Source of the DNA: Streptomyces sp. Tue 6430
GTDB lineage: Bacteria; Actinomycetota; Actinomycetes; Streptomycetales; Streptomycetaceae
Assembly (NCBI GenBank): GCA_021568835.1
Contig: JAKGSH010000010.1
Coordinates: 1,178,001-1,242,000, forward strand
DNA: 64,000 nucleotides
Direction: 5' to 3'
The position numbers were made by a program, and so were the translations under genes. The notes under the pieces are model-generated. The model was not told where the DNA came from. It ran no database searches and worked only from the letters and a program-made list of their open reading frames with translations. This document shows, one piece after another, positions 1 to 9,584 of this stretch; positions within the stretch are counted from its first letter, which is position 1, and each line of letters opens with the position of its first letter.

Positions 1-33
1 CGGCTGCTCCAGGGCCGGGTCAGCGGGCGCTGA
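1..33 (+). CDS. possible C-terminal tail of an upstream gene (partial)
   Basis: From base 1 one frame is open for ten codons (RLLQGRVSGR) and stops at TGA 31-33, just before a strong hairpin at 77-134 that would suit a terminator. The fragment is too short to assign to a family. It may equally be noncoding. In related actinobacteria a prenyl-diphosphate synthase sits in this neighbourhood, but nothing here proves that. Confidence 0.25.
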   Translation, partial: RLLQGRVSGR

Positions 34-76
34 GCACTCCGCGGGAGGTGGCGCCACCGGCCGCCGGAGGAGACAC

Positions 77-134
77 GGGAGCGCCGGTCCGCCGTGGCCA
101 CGTCCCCCGTGTGCCACCGCGGACCGGCGCTCCC
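77..134. terminator. strong GC-rich hairpin, likely transcription terminator
   Basis: Bases 77-92 (GGGAGCGCCGGTCCGC) are perfectly complementary to 119-134. After one mismatch the stem continues with 94-98/113-117 and closes with CACG/CGTG around a run of C. This makes a nearly continuous stem of about 25 bp. There is no T tract, as is usual for Streptomyces terminators. The rest of the gene-free stretch 34-450 holds a second hairpin (240-277) and no convincing gene. Confidence 0.55.
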
Positions 135-239
135 TGGTACTTCCCCCGTACTCCCCCGTGTCCCCCGTCCGGTCGTTCCCGGACTGCCCCCGTGCCTCGC
201 CTCCGCCGACCGGGCCGGCGGAAGGAGCGGTCCAGGACC

Positions 240-277
240 GGCACCGTTCCGCCGCCCCGTGTCGGCGGTGCGGTGCC
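240..277. terminator. GC hairpin in the leader region of the first gene
   Basis: GGCACCG (240-246) pairs with CGGTGCC (271-277), and CCGCCG (249-254) pairs with CGGCGG (263-268), giving a bulged stem. It lies about 170 bp before the oxidoreductase start. It could be a terminator for incoming transcription or a leader structure. Confidence 0.3.
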
Positions 278-450
278 GGGCCCCTTTCCGTGAGCTCCAC
301 TCTTCCGTCCGCCCGGGCCGCGGCCCATCCGCGCGCGTACTCATCTCGGCGGCTAGGTACGGCTACTCAGACCCTGGGTGCCCGGCCCCAGGGCGCCGGG
401 CGGCCGGGCCCGCGCCGTCACTGTCGGTGGCGGCCGATAAAGTCGCGGGC

Positions 451-1928
451 ATGGCACGGATTGCGGTGATCGGCGCCGGGATGGGCGCGCTGGCGGCTGC
501 CGCCCGGCTGGCCGTCGCGGGCCACCGGGTGACGGTGTACGAGCGGACGGAGACGTACGGGGGTGCGGTGCGCCGCTTCGAGCGGGACGGGTTCCGCTTC
601 GACACGGGCCCCGGCCTGCTGACCCTGCCCGCGGTCTGGCGCGATCTCTTCGTCAAGACCGGCAGGGAACCGCTGGAGGACCGTGTCGAGCTGGTCCAGG
701 TCGACCCGTCGGCGCGGCACGTGTTCGCCGACGGCACCGAGGCCGTGCTGCCGAACGCCTCACGCGCGGGTGTCGTCGCCGCCCTGGACGGGGCGCTGGG
801 CCCAGGGGCCGGCGGGCGGTGGGGGACTTCCTGGTCCGGGCCCGCGAGGCCTGGGACCGCACGCGCCGCCCGCTCCTGGAGGAGCCGCTGTGGCCGGACT
901 GGACGGTGCTCGCCGATCGCGAGCCCTATCCGGCGGTGCCGCACAAGCGCCTGCTGCGCACCCGGCGGGCGGGCACGCTCGCCGAGGTCGGCGCCTGGGA
1001 ACTGCGCGACCCACGGCTCGCCGCCCTCCTGGAGAGCCACGCGCTCGCCCACGGCCTCGATCCACGGGTCACCCCGGCGAGCGCGGCCGTGCTGCCGTAC
1101 ATGGAGCACGCCTTCGGCACGTGGTCCGTGCGCGGGGGCGTGCGCGAGCTGGCCCGCGCGGTGTACGAGAGGTGCCTGGCCCGCCGGGTCGTGTTCGAGT
1201 TCGGTGCCGAGGTCATCCGGATCGTGGAGAAGGACGGCCGGGCGGCGGGCGTGGAGCTGGCCGGGGGCGGTGTGGCGGAGGCGGACTTCGTGGTCGCGCC
1301 GGGGGCCGGCGGCTTCGGGGGGCTGCCGCCGCGCGGCCGGGGCGAGGTCGTGCCCCAGCGGGGCCTGCCGAGCCGGCTCACCGTGCTGCTCGCACTGCGC
1401 GGCGGGCGTCCGGAGGGGACCGCGCACCGGACGGTGGTGCACACGAGGGACCGCGAGGGCGAGCTGGAGGCCCTGTTCGGTACGGCGCCCGCGCCGGCCG
1501 CCGGTCCGACGGTCACGGTGCTGCGCCCCGGGGACCCGGGTCTCGTTCCCGACGCCGCCCATGAGGCGGTCACCCTGAGTGCCGTCGTCCCGGCCGGGGC
1601 CGAGCCGGGGACCGACCTGGTGGAGGCGGTGCTCGACGTCGCCGAGCGCGCCCTGGCGGGTCTGCGGGACCGCGTCCTGTGGCGGGAGGTGCGCACCCCG
1701 GCGGACATCGCGCGGGAGACCGGCGCGGAGGGCGGGTCCGTCCCGGCGCCGGCGCTGGCGGCGGCGGGGGGCCGGCTGCTGCACCCGGCCAACTCGACCG
1801 CCCTCAGGGGCCTGTTCACCGCGGGCGGCTGGGCGCATCCGGGCGGCGGGCTTCCCCACGCGGGCATGTCGGGCGCGCTGGTGTCCGGACTCATCGTGGA
1901 GGGACCGGAGTTCCGCGGCTCGCAGTGA
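451..1928 (+). CDS. phytoene desaturase-like FAD-dependent oxidoreductase (frame broken near 820)
   Basis: The N-terminus has the dinucleotide-binding pattern GAGMGA (residues 8-13) followed by an acidic residue in YERTE, as in CrtI-type amine oxidase/desaturase flavoproteins. The C-terminus carries FTAGGWAHPGGGLPHAG, the characteristic FAD-contact segment of the phytoene desaturase family. The ATG start at 451 has only a weak Shine-Dalgarno. The reading frame changes at about 815-825 in GGGCGGTGGGGG. Adding one G restores AGGRWGDFLVRAREAW and a protein of about 490 residues, normal for the family. No other carotenoid genes are in view, so the substrate is unknown. It may act on a polyprenyl or terpenoid compound. 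The neighbour on the right is convergent. Confidence 0.75.
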
Positions 1929-2025
1929 GCCCCGGCCTCCGCCCGTGCCGTCACCGCCCCGCGCCACCGCCCGTGCCGTCACCGCCCGTGCCGCCGCTCG
2001 GGACGGCGGCGGTCGTGAGCGTCCG

Positions 2026-3015
2026 TCAGAAGCGGTACTGCTCGTCGTAGCCGTTGTCCTGCCGCTGTCCGTCGCCCTGGTAGGGGTACGGCTGCTCGGG
2101 CGGGAGTTCGCCGGCGAGCGGGTCGTCGGTGCTGCGCTGCTGCGGGACCCAGACGCCGCCGGCCGGGGTCCCGTCGTGGCCGCCGGTGCCGTACTGGTCC
2201 TGGCCGTAGCCCTGCTGCGGGTACTGCTGCTGGTCGTACCCGGCGTCGTAGGAGCCGCCGCCGTAGGTCTGGGTGCCGATGTAGGGATCGGAGTAGGCCG
2301 CGTACTGCTGCTCGCCGGAGGCGTCGTAGCCGTACTGCTGCTGGCCGTATCCGGAGTAGCCGTCGTAGCCGTATCCCTGATCGGTGCCCTGGTCGGTGCC
2401 CTGGGCGGCGGTCGCGTACCGGTCCTGGGGCTGGGTGGCGGACGCGTAGGCGGTGTCGCTGTACACGCCGTAGGAGCCGGTGTCGTCGGGCAGGGGCTGC
2501 GGCTCGTAGACGGAGGTGGCCTCCGTGGCGTCGGCGCCGCGCGCGGCGGGCGTGAACACGTCGTCGCGGTCGTCGTCGCGGTCGTGGTCGCCGTAGGCGC
2601 TCTCGTCCTGGCCGTACGCGACGTCGCCGCCGCCGAACGGCGTGCCCGCGTCCCGGCCGTACGGGCCGGGGCCGTCCTCGGTCTCCTCCAGGCCGGAGAC
2701 CTCCAGGGTCGGGTCCCGGCGCTCGCCCTTGCCGCGGCGGCGCTTGGTGTCCTCGGCGCCGGGGCGCCCGACGGCCCAGCCCTCGGCGAAGCCGCGGCGG
2801 AACGACAGCGTGACGTACGTCTGGCCGACCGCGAAGGCGGCCGCCCCCACACCGATGACGACGACCGACGGGATCAGGACGCCGACCACCACGCCGAGGA
2901 AGCCGCCGAAGGCGAGCAGCCGCCAGCGCAGCCGTGCCTTGTACTGCAGCAGCACCTCACCGAGCAGCCACAGCGCGACGATGCCGAACGCGATGTAGAG
3001 GACCGTCCAGCCCAT
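2026..3015 (-). CDS. membrane protein with Tyr/Gly/Gln-rich disordered tail
   Basis: The start ATG at 3013-3015 follows a good Shine-Dalgarno (GGGGAGAGGGG) and gives 329 residues. Residues about 4-22, 31-50 and 50-68 are hydrophobic and look like two or three membrane helices near the N-terminus. From about residue 110 the protein is hydrophilic, first acidic and Asp/Arg-rich, then dominated by Tyr, Gly and Gln with repeated YGY, GYSGYGQQQ and YPQQGYGQDQ patterns. No catalytic motif is visible. The composition suggests an unstructured cytoplasmic tail with many tyrosines. Function is unknown. It lies directly downstream of metF on the same strand (56 bp gap), so the two could be co-transcribed. 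Confidence 0.75.
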   Translation of the reverse strand: MGWTVLYIAFGIVALWLLGEVLLQYKARLRWRLLAFGGFLGVVVGVLIPSVVVIGVGAAAFAVGQTYVTLSFRRGFAEGWAVGRPGAEDTKRRRGKGERRDPTLEVSGLEETEDGPGPYGRDAGTPFGGGDVAYGQDESAYGDHDRDDDRDDVFTPAARGADATEATSVYEPQPLPDDTGSYGVYSDTAYASATQPQDRYATAAQGTDQGTDQGYGYDGYSGYGQQQYGYDASGEQQYAAYSDPYIGTQTYGGGSYDAGYDQQQYPQQGYGQDQYGTGGHDGTPAGGVWVPQQRSTDDPLAGELPPEQPYPYQGDGQRQDNGYDEQYRF

Positions 3016-3071
3016 GTACGCCCCTCTCCCCTCGGCCGCTACGCAGTGTTTCGTAAGGCGTGGCGACCGGT

Positions 3072-4004
<933 letters not shown>

Positions 4005-4066
4005 TTAACCAGGGGCGGGACCTCCCCCAACCGAAACCCGGAAATTTGCCTGAATTGTCGGCTTGT

Positions 4067-4083
4067 TGTCCACCCCTTGGACA
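4067..4083. promoter_or_regulatory. dyad TGTCCA-N5-TGGACA upstream of metF
   Basis: A perfect 6-bp inverted repeat with a 5-bp centre lies 72-88 bp upstream of the metF start, in a locally AT-richer segment (AAATTTGCCTGAATTGTC nearby). Its size and position fit a repressor or activator site for metF. The cognate regulator cannot be named from sequence. Confidence 0.35.
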
Positions 4084-4159
4084 GGCGGGGGCGAGCCGGG
4101 GGAAAGAGGCGGGGGGAAGGAGGCCGGACGGGTGAACGGACCGCCGTCCGGGCTTCGGC

Positions 4160-4807
4160 TCAGACCGCGCGCAGCCGCTTGGCGAACTCCGCCGCCGCGG
4201 CCCCCGGATCGTCGGCCTCCGTGATGGCCCGGACGACCACGACGCGGCGGGCGCCCGCCTCCAGCACCTCGTCGAGGTTGCCGAGGTCGACGCCGCCGAT
4301 CGCGAACCAGGGACGCCCGGTGCCCAGCGACGCCGCGTGACGGACCAGGCCGAGGCCGGGGGCCGGGCGGCCGGGCTTGGTGGGGGTGGGCCAGCACGGG
4401 CCCGTGCAGAAGTAGTCGACGCCGTCCTGGACGGCCGCGGCGTCCGCCTCCGCCGCGCTGTGCGTGGAGCGGCCGATCAGCACGTCGTCGCCGAGGAGGG
4501 CGCGGGCGGCGGGGACCGGCAGGTCGCCCTGGCCGAGGTGGAGGACCTGGGAGCCGGCGGCGTGGGCGACGTCCGCCCGGTCGTTGACCGCGAGCAGCCT
4601 GCCGTGGCGGGCGCAGGCGTCGGCGAGCACCTCGAGGTGCTCCAGCTCCGCCGCCGCCTCCATGCCCTTGTCGCGCAGCTGCACGATGTCGACGCCGCCC
4701 GCGAGGACCGCGTCCAGGAACTCCGGCAGGTCGCCCTGGCGCTCACGGGCGTCCGTGCAGAGGTAGAGACGGGCGTCGGCGAGCTGGGAGCGGGCCGTGT
4801 CGGACAT
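4160..4807 (-). CDS. thiE: thiamine-phosphate synthase ThiE
   Basis: ThiE joins the pyrimidine pyrophosphate to the thiazole phosphate to give thiamine monophosphate. The 215-residue TIM-barrel protein shows DIVQLRDKG (pyrophosphate/Mg site), [41 protein letters not shown] and [12 protein letters not shown], all family signatures. The start is the ATG at 4805-4807, which gives MSDTARSQL after a GGGGGA ribosome site. The open frame extends upstream but encodes a low-complexity Arg/Pro tract not typical of ThiE. Unlike the thiO operon nearby, no TPP aptamer is visible upstream. Confidence 0.93.
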   Translation of the reverse strand: MSDTARSQLADARLYLCTDARERQGDLPEFLDAVLAGGVDIVQLRDKGMEAAAELEHLEVLADACARHGRLLAVNDRADVAHAAGSQVLHLGQGDLPVPAARALLGDDVLIGRSTHSAAEADAAAVQDGVDYFCTGPCWPTPTKPGRPAPGLGLVRHAASLGTGRPWFAIGGVDLGNLDEVLEAGARRVVVVRAITEADDPGAAAAEFAKRLRAV

Positions 4808-4858
4808 GCGTGGGTCCCCCGGGGCGTGGCGGCGCCCCGGGTCCTTCCCGGGGCGGCG

Positions 4859-4890
4859 GTGTGCGGCCGCGGCGGACCGCGGCCGCACAC
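4859..4890 (-). terminator. perfect 14-bp hairpin terminator after the HTH gene
   Basis: GTGTGCGGCCGCGG (4859-4872) pairs perfectly with 4877-4890 around a CGGA loop. It sits between the end of the small DNA-binding gene (4945) and the thiE start (4807) on the minus strand, so thiE is probably transcribed separately. Confidence 0.6.
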
Positions 4891-4944
4891 CTGGTGGTTC
4901 TGACGACGGATCCGTGGAGCGGGTCCGTGAAGCGGGTTCGTGGC

Positions 4945-5310
4945 TCAGACGGCGAGCGCCTGGGCGCGGCGCTTCACCTCCGTGCCGCGATTCTCACTCA
5001 GTGCCTGCGCCGGGGTCCCGGGCAGGGACGGGTCGGGCGTGAACAGCCACTCCAGCATCTCCTCGTCCGTGAAGCCGTCGTCCCGCAGCAGGGTCAGGGT
5101 CCCGGCCAGGCCCTTGGTCACCTTGTCCTCGTCGACGAAGGCGGCGGGAACGTGCAGCGCCCTGTTCTCCCCACGGCGTACGGCGATGAGCTGGCCTTCC
5201 TTGACCAGCTGCCGCACCCGCGTCACGTCGACATCGAGCATCTCCGCGATGTCGGGCAGGGTGAGCCAGGCGGGGACGAGAGCATCGATCTTTGCGTCAA
5301 TCTCGGTCAC
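4945..5310 (-). CDS. Rv2175c-family winged-helix DNA-binding protein
   Basis: The 121-residue protein starts at GTG 5308-5310. Residues about 15-50 ([32 protein letters not shown]) form a helix-turn-helix of the MerR/excisionase-like type. The C-terminal part ([11 protein letters not shown]...[15 protein letters not shown]) is the conserved Rv2175c extension. In M. tuberculosis Rv2175c is a substrate of the adjacent kinase PknL. Here a PknL-type kinase lies about 4.3 kb away, so a functional link is plausible but inferred. It is a nucleoid-associated or regulatory candidate. Confidence 0.85.
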   Translation of the reverse strand: MTEIDAKIDALVPAWLTLPDIAEMLDVDVTRVRQLVKEGQLIAVRRGENRALHVPAAFVDEDKVTKGLAGTLTLLRDDGFTDEEMLEWLFTPDPSLPGTPAQALSENRGTEVKRRAQALAV

Positions 5311-5434
5311 CCCTCAAGACTGCCATCCCGGACCGACAGTCGGTACCCGAGGCTCCCCCAGGGGGACGGAGCCGCCGCCGGACGCCGCGGGACTCCTCCG
5401 GACGGAGCACCGGTCGTGCCCGCGGAGGCCCCGG

Positions 5435-6675
5435 TCAGGCCGTCGCCGTCTTGAGCGGCCGCTCCGGGTCCACGACCAGCTCCGGGTCGAGCGGCGTGCC
5501 CGACTCGATCAGCCGGCGGCCCTGCGCGAGGTCGCGCGGGCGGCCCACCGCCAGCAGGGCGACCAGGCGGCCGTCGCGCAGCCAGCAGACCGTCCAGGCC
5601 GGTCCGGCGGGGTCGCCGCGCCACAGGGTGGTGTCGGCGCCGCTGTGGTGCCCGGCGTACTGGACGAAGCGGCCGAACTGCTCCGACCAGAAGTACGGGA
5701 CCGGATCGTAGACCGCGGGGACTCCGCCGGCGGCCGTGCCGAGGATGTTCGCGGCGACCGTGCGCGGGCCCTGGAGGGCGTTGTCCCAGTGGTGGATCAG
5801 CAGGCGCTCGCCGTACCGCCCGGAGGGGAAGGACGCGCAGTCGCCGACCGCGTACACGTCGGGCAGGGAGGTGCGCAGGCCGGCGTCGGCCACGACCTCG
5901 CCGTGCCGGCCCAGCTCGACGCCCGAGCCGGCCAGCCAGGCCGTGGCGGGTCGGGCTCCGATGCCGACCACGACGGCGTCGGCGAGCAGCCGGGACCCGT
6001 CGTCGAGGAGGACCGCGCCGGGCTCGACGCGCCGCACGCGCGTGCGGGTGCGCAGGTCGGTGCCGCTGTCGGCGTACCAGGCGGTCATCGCGGCGGTGAC
6101 GTCGGCGGGCAGGGCGCCGGCCAGCGGCCGGTCGGCGGCCTCCACGACGGTGACCGCGCAGCCGGCCCGCGCGCGGCGGTGGCGAACTCGGCGCCGATCC
6201 AGCCGGCGCCGACGACGACGACGTCGTGCCGGCCGGCGAGCACCGGCCGCAGCCGTTCGGCGTCGTCCAGGGTGCGCAGCAGGTGGACGCCGGGGACGCC
6301 CTCGGCGCCGGGCAGCCGGATCGGTTCGGCGCCGGTGGCGAGCACGAGGACGTCGTACGGGACGGGCCCGGACCCGGTGTCGAGTTCGTGGTCGGCGGGG
6401 CGGACGCCGAGGGCCTCGCTGCCGAGCCGGAGTTCGACGTCGAGGCTCTCGAAGTCGACGTCGAAGGCGGAGTGCTCGGCCTTGCCCAGCAGGACGGCCT
6501 TGGACAGCGGGGGCCGGTCGTAGGGCTGGTGGGGTTCGGCGCCCACGACGACGACCGTGCCGTCGAAGCCCTGTTCGCGCAGGGCGACCGCGGTCTGCAC
6601 CCCGGCCATGCCCGCGCCGACGACGACCACCCGCCGCGCCGTCCGCCCGTCTTCTTCCCGCGTCTGCTCGCTCAC
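5435..6675 (-). CDS. FAD-dependent pyridine nucleotide-disulfide-type oxidoreductase (frame broken near 6172)
   Basis: The GTG start at 6673-6675 gives an N-terminal FAD site VVVGAGMAG, a second dinucleotide-binding motif VVVGAGWIGAEFA, and the C-terminal FAD-contact motif DVYAVGDCASFP followed by a reductase C-terminal domain. The architecture matches ferredoxin/rubredoxin reductases that pass electrons from NAD(P)H to a small redox protein. The frame changes at about 6165-6178 in CGCGCGGGCC. Restoring one base gives continuous EFATAARRAGCAVTVVEA. Reconstructed length is about 413 residues, normal. The partner protein is unknown. No cytochrome P450 or ferredoxin gene is adjacent. Confidence 0.85.
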
Positions 6676-6707
6676 CCGGTCACCTTAGACAGCTGACGCG
6701 CCGTCAG

Positions 6708-7056
6708 TCAGCCGTCCCGCTCCGTGATCTGCTCCACCACACTGCTCCCGCTGCCGGCCCGCGACTCCCACTCCCAGGTCTCGTCGAGGCGCAGCCGCCC
6801 GTCGGGCAGCTCGACGACCGCGGACACGCAGTGCCCGGACGACGTCGTCCCGTCGTGCCCCAGCTGGACGTACCGGAAGTCCAGCCGGTCCCCCGCCGGG
6901 TCCCCACGAGGTGCCCGCGGACGACGTCGCCGCCCGCGTAGTCGGCCCAGACCACGCCGTCGCGTTCGTGGTACGTGAAGCGGGTGCGGGTGCCGACCTG
7001 ACCGGGGCCTGGTCGGCCACCGGGGCCAGGACCAGGCCGTCGAGCGAACGGGCCAC
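6708..7056 (-). CDS. small conserved beta-rich protein (two frame breaks)
   Basis: No single frame covers this gene, so it is easy to miss. Joining three frames gives about 116 residues: start GTG 7054-7056 (MARSLDGLVLAPVADQAP), then GQVGTRTRFTYHERDGVVWA and DYAGGDVVRGHLVGTR, then GDRLDFRYVQLGHDG, VVELPDGRLRLDETWEWE and VVEQITERDG with stop at 6708-6710. One base is missing near 7004 and one in the CCCCC run near 6892. The pattern (F-Y-v-W-a-Y-GG, G-LDFRY-Q, LPDGR-RL-E-WEW) matches a small family often labelled 'N-acetylglutamate synthase' in Bacillus, a name that is probably wrong. Function is unknown. It diverges from thiO. Confidence 0.7.
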
Positions 7057-7070
7057 GAGGGGAGGCTCCC

Positions 7071-7099
7071 TTACCGGGACGGAGGACGGGGGCTAGGGT
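7071..7099 (+). promoter_or_regulatory. putative promoter of the thiO operon
   Basis: TTACCG (7071-7076), a 17-bp spacer and TAGGGT (7094-7099) fit a sigma-70-type Streptomyces promoter. A start near 7106 would place the TPP aptamer at the 5' end of the transcript. The -10 lies within an imperfect dyad, CTAGGGTTGCCAACCTAG (7093-7110). Confidence 0.45.
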
Positions 7100-7114
7100 T
7101 GCCAACCTAGAGCA

Positions 7115-7206
7115 CTCGCGGGAGCCCGGACGCACCGGGCTGAGAGGGAGGCTGGCGGCCTCCGACCGTACGAACCTGATCCGGGTCATGCCGGCGAAGG
7201 GAGGGG
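7115..7206 (+). ncRNA. TPP (THI-box) riboswitch
   Basis: The segment shows the aptamer core in order: GGGAGCCCGG, then CACCGGGCTGAGAGGG with the invariant CUGAGA (7139-7144), a variable stem GGAGGCTGGCGGCCTCC, then ACCGTACGAACCTGATC with the conserved ACCUGAUC (7174-7181), CCGGGTCATGCCGGCG and the closing GAAGGGAGG. The last bases (GGGAGGGG, 7199-7206) are also the ribosome binding site for thiO ATG 7217. Thiamine pyrophosphate binding should therefore hide the ribosome site, meaning translational control. Confidence 0.95.
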
Positions 7207-7216
7207 CTGGACGCCC

Positions 7217-8380
7217 ATGTCCTCAAGCACGTCGGACGTCCTCGTCGTCGGGGGCGGCATCATCGGGCTGGTCACCGCGTGGCGGGCCGCGCAGCGCGGG
7301 TTCGCCACGGCGGTGCTGGATCCCGCCCCGGGCGGCGGGGCCGCGCAGGTGGCGGCCGGGATGCTCGCCGCCGTCACCGAACTGCACTACGGCGAGCACA
7401 CACTGCTCGGCCTCAACCTGGAATCGGCCCGCCGCTACCCGGACTTCGTGGCCGAGCTGACCGAGCTGACCGGCCACGACGTCGGCTACCGCCGCTCCGG
7501 GACCCTCGCGGTCGCGCTGGACGCCGACGACCGCGCCCAGTTGCGGGAACTGCACGCCCTGCAGCGGCAGTCGGGACTGGCCTCGGAGTGGCTGTCCGGG
7601 CGGGAGTGCCGGCGGCTGGAGCCCCTGCTCGCGCCCGGGGTGCGGGGCGGGCTGCGGGTGGACGGCGACCACCAGATCGATCCGCGGCGGCTGGTGGCGG
7701 CGCTGGTGGCCGCCTGCGAGCGGGCGGGCGTGGCCTTCCACCGCGACGGGGCGGAGCGGCTGACGGTGTCGGCCGGGCGCGCCACGGGAGTGCGCACGCG
7801 CGCGGGCACGACGCTCACGGCGCGGCAGGTGGTGCTCGCGGCGGGCAGCCTCAGCGGGCGGCTCGCGGGCGTCCCGGCGGAGGTGCTGCCGCCGGTGCGG
7901 CCGGTGAAGGGGCAGGTGCTGCGGCTGACCGTGCCACGGCGGTACGCGCCGTTCCTGACCCGGACGGTGCGGGCCGTGGTGCGCGGCAGCCAGGTCTACC
8001 TGGTGCCGCGCGAGAACGGCGAGCTGGTCGTCGGGGCGACGAGCGAGGAGCTGGGCTGGGACACGACGGTGACGGCGGGCGGCGTGTACGAGCTGCTGCG
8101 GGACGCCCACGAGCTGGTTCCCGGGATCACCGAACTGCCGCTCGCCGAGACCCGCGCGGGGCTGCGCCCCTGCTCGCCGGACAACGCGCCGCTGCTCGGG
8201 CCGACCGGGCTGGACGGACTGCTGCTGGCGACCGGGCACCACCGCAACGGCGTACTGCTGGCGCCGGTCACCGGGGACGCGCTGGCGCACGCGCTGGCCA
8301 CCGGCGAACTCCCCGCCGAGGCCCGCCCCTTCACCCCCCGGCGCTTTCGCGCCGCCGCACTCTCGGAGCAGTCCGCATGA
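7217..8380 (+). CDS. thiO: glycine oxidase ThiO
   Basis: ThiO oxidises glycine to iminoglycine for thiazole formation by ThiG. The 387-residue flavoprotein begins with VLVVGGGIIGLVTAWRAAQR (Rossmann FAD site) and has AAGMLAAVTE, the DAO-type GDHQIDPRRL segment, and the C-terminal ATGHHRNGVLLAPVTG typical of ThiO and related D-amino-acid oxidases. ATG 7217 follows the riboswitch-embedded ribosome site by 10 bases. Its stop overlaps the thiS start (ATGA, 8377-8380), indicating translational coupling. Confidence 0.95.
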   Translation: MSSSTSDVLVVGGGIIGLVTAWRAAQRGFATAVLDPAPGGGAAQVAAGMLAAVTELHYGEHTLLGLNLESARRYPDFVAELTELTGHDVGYRRSGTLAVALDADDRAQLRELHALQRQSGLASEWLSGRECRRLEPLLAPGVRGGLRVDGDHQIDPRRLVAALVAACERAGVAFHRDGAERLTVSAGRATGVRTRAGTTLTARQVVLAAGSLSGRLAGVPAEVLPPVRPVKGQVLRLTVPRRYAPFLTRTVRAVVRGSQVYLVPRENGELVVGATSEELGWDTTVTAGGVYELLRDAHELVPGITELPLAETRAGLRPCSPDNAPLLGPTGLDGLLLATGHHRNGVLLAPVTGDALAHALATGELPAEARPFTPRRFRAAALSEQSA

Positions 8381-8577
8381 AGATCTCGGTGAACGGCGAG
8401 CGGCGCGACGTCGCTCCCGGCACGGCCCTCGACGGCGTCGTGCGGTCCCTGGCCCCGGCGTCCTCCGGGGTGGCCGCGGCCCTCAACGAAACCGTCGTCC
8501 CGCGCGCGCGGTGGTCCGCCACCGTCCTCTCCGACGGAGACCGCGTGGAAGTCCTCACCGCCGTCCAGGGAGGCTGA
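8377..8577 (+). CDS. thiS: thiamine biosynthesis sulfur carrier ThiS
   Basis: This 66-residue ubiquitin-like protein (MKISVNGERRDVAPGT...LSDGDRVEVLTAVQGG) ends in the obligatory Gly-Gly. Adenylation and thiocarboxylation of that C-terminus deliver sulfur to the thiazole. The LNETVVPR and DGDRVEVLTAVQGG segments are family hallmarks. It overlaps thiO by four bases, and thiG begins three bases after its stop. The adenylating enzyme ThiF is not in the window. Confidence 0.96.
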   Translation: MKISVNGERRDVAPGTALDGVVRSLAPASSGVAAALNETVVPRARWSATVLSDGDRVEVLTAVQGG

Positions 8578-9375
<798 letters not shown>

Positions 9376-9406
9376 ACGTCCGGCCTCCTGACGACGCCAC
9401 CGCCCC

Positions 9407-9453
9407 GCACCGTCCGTGACGGCCGGCCCGGTGGACGTCACGGGCGGGGTGCG
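9407..9453 (+). terminator. inverted repeat after thiG
   Basis: GCACCGTCCGTGACG (9408-9422) pairs with CGTCACGGGCGGGGTGC (9436-9452) with a small bulge, around a GC-rich loop, about 30 bp after the thiG stop. It looks like the operon terminator. Confidence 0.5.
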
Positions 9454-9584
9454 AGGGGGTGACGGCTCCGCGCGGGCGGACCCGCCGCCCCGGCCGTGCC
9501 GCTCGTCACAGGTCCGCTTCAGTCCCGCTGCGATACCGGTGTGAGCGGTGAGGGGTGTCGGTGCGGGCTCGTAGACTCGCCTGC

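Noticed and set aside
451..1928. Carotenoid gene cluster
   Set aside because: Only one desaturase-like gene is visible; no phytoene synthase, cyclase or regulator is in the window.
363..2852. Long minus-strand open frame across the first gene and the membrane-protein region
   Set aside because: Composition is Thr/Arg/Pro/Ala repeats from antisense of GC-biased coding DNA; the real genes in this span have recognisable motifs.
4808..4944. TPP riboswitch upstream of thiE
   Set aside because: Neither the CUGAGA nor the ACCUGAUC block is present; the region is explained by a terminator hairpin.
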